Shown: one piece after another, positions 58,325-64,000 of the stretch | How the letters are laid out: the number at the start of each line of letters is the position of its first letter | Position numbering within the stretch: the first letter of the stretch is position 1 | Source: Gloeophyllum trabeum ATCC 11539 | Lineage: Eukaryota; Basidiomycota; Agaricomycetes; Gloeophyllales; Gloeophyllaceae | Direction of reading: 5' to 3' | Assembly: GCF_000344685.1 (NCBI RefSeq) | Contig: NW_006920410.1 | Location: 2,366,693 to 2,430,692, forward strand | DNA: 64,000 nucleotides | Position numbers and translations under genes: made by a program | Notes under the pieces: generated by a model | What the model was told of the DNA's origin: nothing | The model's database searches: none | What the model saw: only the letters and a program-made list of their open reading frames with translations

Positions 58325-59693
58325 GATACACGGGAGGGAGCAGGCGAGGCAGAAATGAATGATTGGCGCGTGGACAAGCATACTGCGATATTTATTCGAG
58401 GAGCCAGCCGCGGGTGATGGATCTGGGAGGCTGATTGCGAGTCGTCGCAGATCGTCGGCAGTCGGAGCGTATCTAGGAGATCTCGCTTCCCCGTCGGGTC
58501 GAACGACGAGTCTCGCGTTCACAGCGCCCTGTCACGCTGCGACGGTTCCTGGCCACGATCGGCGTCGCCGGCTGCCCCGCCGCACAGTCGGGCGTCTCGA
58601 CGGCGCGCAATCGATGACCAGTTCCATCTTGACCCCAGGATCTCCAACAGATTACGGTGTCAGGTGTGAGATCTGTTATTCTCCATATCGTCCGACCAAC
58701 TATGGGCGATCTGCGACACGTCCGCTCAACTCTCGTCGCCCCACACGAGCGCTGCACAGCTATCCGCCCGCCCCTGCACCCCCGGACCTTGGAGATCAGT
58801 GGGTCATCCAATTTCCGCCCTTCGTGAACTGCTCGGGATCGTCGTCGGGTCATCGAACGGCAGCGACGTGAAAGAACGAGGGCTTACGCAGCCGAAGGTT
58901 TAGACGTGAATAGCCCGCCATCTTCTTCCGTCACGGCGTCTCACATCTCCCCGAGGTCGCTGTTTCTCCGCGGCCTACACTTCGTGCTGCACACATCGCT
59001 CCCACGCAGTAGCGATGTGACAGTGCTAGCTACTTTTCGCCCAAAGAGGAAGCCGTTGTGCCGCTCTTATCCATGTTGCGCACCAAGGGCCCAGTTATGA
59101 ACTTTACTCGTCCCACGCGGCTCTCGCACGCTGGAATCGGGCACCCTGGTATTTGGCAGCTCGATCTTGAGCCTGGCGCGGCAGCCACTGGGCCGTCTCT
59201 GGACACGGTCATATTGCAATGGTAAGCGAGCTCTGCTCGGCATCGTCGGGGACGCGGTCGCAGAGAGCCTTGGTGCGCTTATGTGAACTGCTGCAGGGAC
59301 ACGGATTGTGCAGCCGACCGGTGCCAGCCGTGAACTCGGGACGGTGACGTTGGCGCGTAGGCTATCGAGCTAATGTCCTGGTAAGCGTCGGGCTGTTGGA
59401 GATTGGGAGTCGATTGGGCAGACTTGCACGCCTTCCCGGCAAGTCACCGGATCCCCGGGCGATGGCGCTTCGATTGCCACATCTCATTTAGATCGGCTTT
59501 TCGATTTAGACCTATCTCCCCGTCGCTTTGGTCGCGTCCGAGCCCTCGCACGCTCTCCGCCCAGCTCATTTATCCACTATCTGCCCGTAATTAACTTATA
59601 TAAACCTTCTCCCCCTCCCCTCGCTGCTCCTCCTCCCCCTCCCGCCATCTTCCATCGCGCAACTTGTTCTTCGTCCCCGCTGTTATCCCTCCA
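58325..59693. promoter_or_regulatory. Long divergent upstream region, 1.4 kb
   Basis: Separates two divergent genes of unknown function. On the plus side TTATATAAACC at about 59596-59606 is a TATA box about 90 nt before the ATG at 59694, followed by a pyrimidine-rich stretch (59607-59650) typical of fungal core promoters. Internal frames are not protein-like. Confidence 0.5.
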
Positions 59694-61087
59694 ATGGCCG
59701 TAGAAGCTGCTCGCTGTTACAACGGTCCATTTACTGGACAGCCCAGCGACTTCAGGATGCCCTCGGTAAGGATCACAGACTTTGCAAGTCCTAGTCCGCC
59801 TCGCAAGTAATCTGACCCCAATCGCAACCGCTCCGGTTTAGGCCGAGTACTCTGACCTCGATGAATCCTCCCTCGCCACCCCTTCACCGTACGGACATGC
59901 CTATGCTCCGTACCAGCAAGGTTGCTACTCTGATCCGCCTGAAGGACACTACTTCGTTCCGGGTCCTCCGACCGGACTCTACCCCCCGTTTGACAACCCT
60001 GGGCAGTTCTACCATCAGCCGTTGGAACAGGTCTGGGTCCCACCTCCCGATTACCCTTCCTACCCTACCGGTCATCCTCCATTTCCGGCAAGTTCTTCCG
60101 CAAATTCTTCAGACGAGGGCGAGCTCGTCTATCCTACGGAACATCTACCTGTCCATGCGCCTGTCCCGGTTCAGTCAGGTTTCCAGGCACTGCCCTCACC
60201 TGAACCCTGGCGCGGTCAGGTCCCCGTCTCCGCGGGCATTCTTCCAGTGATGCAGCCGGCGGAGGGCGAACGAGACCACTCGGGTCCTCTTTCTCCACTA
60301 GCCCGATACCAAGGCGTATCGCACGGAGTAGGGTTAGACCCTGTTGACCCTGTCAACTTCAATACGTTTCCAACCCCAAGTGAATTACTTACGGACTTGA
60401 CGGCGAGGGAAGCCGCCGTGCAAGCTCATACTGAATTGCCGGAACCTGCCGGCGGCGCGAAGGTGGAGACCCAGAGGAAGGCGCGACAAAGGGTTGTCGC
60501 TGAAAACGTTGGTTTCGTGCCTACTGACCCGTCAGTGTCCCTGTATCTGCGTCGACGGCATTCTGACTTCACGTCTTATAGGGACACCATCTCCTCTCAT
60601 GACAAGAAGCGCCATTACCTGGAGTGCCTCGAGCAATACGTACTGTATCTGCACGAGCAATTCAGGCTGCTGGGGCAGGAGCCGGTTCAACTGGAGAGAG
60701 TCTCGACATATCGAGGTCTTAGCAGCCGATCGATCAGGGTCAGTTTGTTTCACCGCCCTTGTTAGTTCGAAATGAATTCAATATGTTCGCCCTGTGGCAC
60801 AGACGCTGCTAGTTCACATGCAAGAACAGCTGCGAAAGCATCACGATCGGACCCTGGAAGAAGAACAAATCGTAAGCTAACCCACTCCTTCCTGTGCTAG
60901 GTCCGTAGCGCCTAGCAGATAACTATGCAGGTGTAATGTCCGCCTGCATAGGGATCTGATGAATGGTCGTGCAGAAGACGATTCTTGCTGACATGGGCTC
61001 TACCAGTTCGGTGACCTCCGAGATTCTCTACGGGCGCAAGAGGCTGCAGCTGCAGCACAGCAGTTCAGGCGTCGTTCCGCGCCTTAG
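59694..61087 (+). CDS. Basidiomycete regulatory-looking protein of unknown function
   Basis: Exons 59694-59765, 59842-60738, 60803-60871 and 61007-61087 join in phase to 372 aa. The start MAVEAARCYNGPFTGQPSDF leads into about 200 residues rich in Pro, Tyr, Ser and Gly (HYFVPGPPTGLYPPFDNPG). Then comes a conserved-looking helical part: RQRVVAENVGFVPTDPSVSL, HDKKRHYLECLEQYVLYLHE QFRLLGQ, SSRSIRTLLVHMQEQLRKHH and RAQEAAAAAQQFRRRSAP before TAG. The layout (disordered activating-type half, helical basic half) suggests a nuclear regulator, but no known DNA-binding domain is recognised. TATA box and pyrimidine tract upstream support real expression. Confidence 0.7.
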
Positions 61088-62988
61088 CTCCAGCAACCTC
61101 TGGCGGGCACGACAGGGTCTGCTCCCGCTGCCAACAACGAGAGCCGTAATCTTTAATCTCCGACATATGCCATTACTGCAGGGTACGCAATTCTCTCGCA
61201 AGGACGCTGAATCGATTGCTATTTTTATCTACTTTATTTCCTTTGATTTTCTTCTGTGTATAGTACCTCTGTTCCTTTCTCCCCTCTGTTTCGGTTTCGT
61301 CTATCGTGCCCCCCCCCCCCTTTTCTTTTTCACTTTGTATATATGCACTTGCATGTCTGGCACCGGTGCATAATCTCTGTAGCTCATCCCGCAATTGTAT
61401 AGTAGATACAACATAGTTTATAGGTAGGTAAATCATCTGTCTCCGGCAAATGTCTCGCCGATGTAATATATCAATAGAGGATTGCATGTACTCGAGCGAC
61501 TGGGCCAGTCTGTTTCCCATTTCGCAAACGAATAAAGGAGGACTTGAGCTGGGAAACCGCCAGCTGAAACCGAACGTCCCGAGGACGAAGCGCCGAGGTA
61601 TCAGAGCGACTCGAGTCTATCGGACAGCCTCCATTGAAGGGAACTTTGCGATAGAGGTCCGTCTTCAACACATGTAGACGCGTACGGTCGGTCCATTGCC
61701 ACAGTGTATTCCGATTCCGACTCGGTAAATCCGGCAATGGTGACTTGCGGAAAGAGAGGCACTTCCACGTAACATCTTCGGTCTGTTCATTGCTTAGCAA
61801 CTAAAGAAATGGGAAGACACAAGAAAAATGCAAGTATAATACGACGTAGATATTGAGTAACAAGTTTCGCTATCTTATCTGCCCGCGGAACAGGTGGCCG
61901 CACCATCAACATACCTACTTCGGGCAAAATGCTCAAACGTATCGCAGGAATAAACTTGGACCGGGCCAGAGGGTCGGAAACGTATTGCAGTCGCGGTGGC
62001 TCCGGATTGTCGGGATGGCAGGTTCTTCCGCAGGCGTATTAGAGTGTATTCGCTCTGGTAATTACCACAGGTGGAGCTGCCAGGAAAGGGAATTCCAAAG
62101 GTTTTGAGCGATCTGATGGGTTGGGGGCCGCCCCGCGCTGTGGTGTTTACCACAGCGGATACACTCTATTGCACGGAATGAAGAGGTGCAGCGGACCCGG
62201 TGTTTCGACGGGTTTAGCACTTGAGGTAGGCGCAACGTTCCAAGGCCAATGTCGTTCGCGGGGACTGCCGCGGAAGTCGGATTACCTTTGTCGAATCTCC
62301 GCGGCCTCGCGTCGCGCGATGGTGGCAAGAGAACCTTTGCAAGGTGTAGATAGAGGCCCGAGCGTTTCAGGGACTGTGATACAGCACACGGGTCATGGAT
62401 GTTTGGCCATTGGTGCACCTGGTACGAGTACAGGAGCTGTCCTGGTTATCAGAACTTGGAAGGATACAATGGATGCGCCACTTACTCAGGCTCGAGAGGT
62501 GCTGTGCGGGGCTTGCTGATTGGAACTGTACATCTTGGAGCTCGCTGCGTATAACGATACCTCCGGTGCGAGTATGTAGAGCCTCCCCCTCCTCACGCAT
62601 GAACCACTACATTTGCCTCCGTGTGGCAAACGTTCTTGCCAGTGGGGCCCCGACGGTCCACGATCAAGCCGGACCAACGGAGACCGGGAGCCGGCGCCGG
62701 TCCAGGTCCTGCCGAAGAAAATTCGAGTATCACTCGATCTCATCCCGGAACCGTCTTTCACACAAAGTAACCTATTGCCACCCGCTCCTCCCGCTATCTT
62801 TACAAGCTTCTCACCAGACAATCATCTCAATCACTGCTCAGTTTGACATACGCCGACGCTGACGCTTCTCTGCAACCGTAACAACACTTTTACGAACATT
62901 ACAGCGCGTACTGTACTGGCTCTAGCCTGACTAATTCATACTACAGCCCGAAATCGCCACGAAACCACTCGCATTTGTACCGGAAACA
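61088..62988. other. Intergenic region upstream of eIF4E
   Basis: About 1.9 kb. Holds a 12-nt C run (61309-61320), a T/C-rich stretch at 61200-61340 that may be the 3' UTR of the preceding gene, and the 127-bp inverted repeat at 62041-62167. Overlapping frames on both strands at 62060-62520 follow the inverted repeat and resemble no protein. Confidence 0.5.
62041..62167. repeat. 127-bp inverted repeat with nested palindromes
   Basis: Arms 62041-62070 (AGAGTGTATTCGCTCTGG...) and 62138-62167 are reverse complements at 26 of 30 positions, with a 67-nt spacer. Each arm contains its own dyad: CTCTGGTAATTACCACAG (62053-62070) and CTGTGGTGTTTACCACAG (62138-62155). ATT stands immediately outside both ends. 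It could be a tiny transposon remnant, paired protein-binding sites or a hairpin. Confidence 0.6.
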
Positions 62989-64000
62989 ATGACGTCTGTA
63001 TCATCATCTCTTCCTGCCTCTGCTCTTCAGGCCTCTAAATCTGCCTTGTCTGCTGCTCTGGCCGAAAACCACATCCCGGAAAACGGCAACAGTGCGTCCC
63101 CCAATGGCGAGACTCATGTCGAGGAGAACGGGGAGCCGGGAGAGATCCAGGAGGTGGACATGCAGCAGCAGGCGGAGACACTCCGTACTGTCTTCAGCGA
63201 TCCGACGAACTTCAACGTGAAGGTGAGTACGGTTACGCGTCTCGGTGGCATGCAGCCGAACTGACGTGATTCGCCCATGTCAGCACCCACTGTATTCGCC
63301 GTGGACCCTCTGGTTCGATTCACCGGCGACCAAGGGACGGAACCTACCTCAAACGCCAGTCTCTGCGTTTCCCCAGACACCTCTCCCGCATACGCCTGGC
63401 GCGGCCGCGGCTGCCGGGTGGATGGAGGATATCAAGAGGGTCATCAGTTTCGACAGTGTAGAAGAGTTCTGGGGGTAGATCTTCTTTGTATTTCTGTGAT
63501 GTTCACATGACTGAGCATTACTCCAGATTGTACAATAACATCGTCCCTCCATCCCAGTTGCCTCAAAAGGCGAACTATTATCTGTTCAAGGTACCTTTCT
63601 TCCCGCATGCGCAGCGAGAATCAGTATTGACCTGGTATCCAGGAAGGTATCATTCCAGCATGGGAAGACGAAGCTAACAAGAATGGCGGCAAGTGGAGTA
63701 TCCAATTGCCAAAAGACAAGAACAAGCAGAATGTCGACAAAATGTGGCTCTATACTGTATGTACTCCCTGCCTCTTACTGCGTGGCATATGTCTGAAACA
63801 TACTTGTTGCAGATGCTGGCTGCTATCGGCGAGACGTTTGATCCGTACTTGACATCGGCGGAGCCTGGCGAGAGCCGGGACTCGCTCGTCACCGGTGTCA
63901 TCGTCTCCACGAGACCGCAGTTCTACCGTATTTCAATCTGGACAAGGCAGGCGCCTGGTCCGGAAGACGATCAGCTGCGGGAACGAATAGAGGCTATCGG
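62989..64000 (+). CDS. eIF4E cap-binding translation initiation factor, 3' end outside window
   Basis: Binds the mRNA m7G cap and recruits eIF4G. Exons 62989-63222, 63284-63474, 63527-63590, 63643-63756 and 63813 to the window end join in phase. The variable N-terminus (MTSVSSSLPASALQASKSAL) precedes HPLYSPWTLWFDSP, the canonical HPL--xWTLWF start of the fold. Then FDSVEEFWGLYNNIVPPSQL and YYLFKEGIIPAWEDEANKNG GKW carry the cap-stacking tryptophan (PAWED), and KMWLYTMLAAIGETF the eIF4G-binding helix region. An insert of about 25 residues, rich in Pro and Ala, follows WFDSP (NLPQTPVSAFPQTPLPHTP). The last visible residues are DQLRERIEAIG. Reading is secure. Confidence 0.95.

Noticed and set aside
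62062..62519. Overlapping 118- and 133-codon frames upstream of eIF4E as a gene
   Set aside because: Frames exist on both strands at once, include the inverted repeat, and show no protein family features.

Overview
The window is nuclear DNA of a filamentous basidiomycete, most likely a wood- or litter-decaying Agaricomycete. The evidence is dense genes on both strands, many short introns (mostly 45-70 nt, GT-AG with CTNAN branch-like signals), a secreted GH5 mannanase riddled with introns, a HapX-type iron regulator, an ML-domain lipid-binding pair, and several proteins that resemble only basidiomycete hypotheticals. The class-level placement is inference from gene structure and family resemblance.

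Layout. 1-4.7 kb: the 3' part of eIF3b, then hapX, which has a textbook siderophore-type GATA site in its promoter. 4.9-7.4 kb: an intronless PPR protein (-). 8-17.3 kb: two small paralogous genes of unknown function (8.1-8.5 and 16.9-17.3 kb, both -) bracket an F-box/LRR-like gene (+) with a probable frameshift, the ribosome-biogenesis gene IPI1 (-) and a secreted mannanase (+). 17.8-25.2 kb: two tandem ML/NPC2-like secreted proteins (-), a four-TM membrane protein (+), a secreted double-psi beta-barrel protein (-) and eIF3h (-).

25.2-27.5 kb: a gene-free stretch containing a 660-bp non-autonomous Tc1/mariner-like element. 27.5-29.3 kb: a CDF zinc transporter (+). 29.4-42.5 kb: a run of minus-strand genes: MED5, a GRIP-domain golgin, a large disordered protein, an apparently interrupted membrane-protein gene and PEX14. 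42.6-46.4 kb: three mitochondrial genes (EF-Tu, glycine cleavage H protein, complex I ESSS subunit). 46.6-52.2 kb: an NatD-type acetyltransferase, the RIO2 kinase and an MFS transporter. 52.2-56.2 kb is gene-poor. 56.2-64 kb: the SPF30 splicing factor, two basidiomycete-type unknowns, a 1.9-kb intergenic region with a 127-bp inverted repeat, and the 5' part of eIF4E, which runs off the end.

Most genes are housekeeping (translation initiation: eIF3b, eIF3h, eIF4E; ribosome assembly: IPI1, RIO2; mitochondria/peroxisome: TUF1, GCV3, ESSS, PEX14; transcription and splicing: MED5, SPF30). The accessory interest lies in the iron/zinc pair (hapX, CDF), the small paralog family, the mariner-like element, and several genes with signs of decay. 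No biosynthetic cluster, RNA gene, CRISPR array or prokaryote-like system was seen. Exon coordinates were derived by hand from splice signals and reading phase; those listed explicitly were phase-checked.
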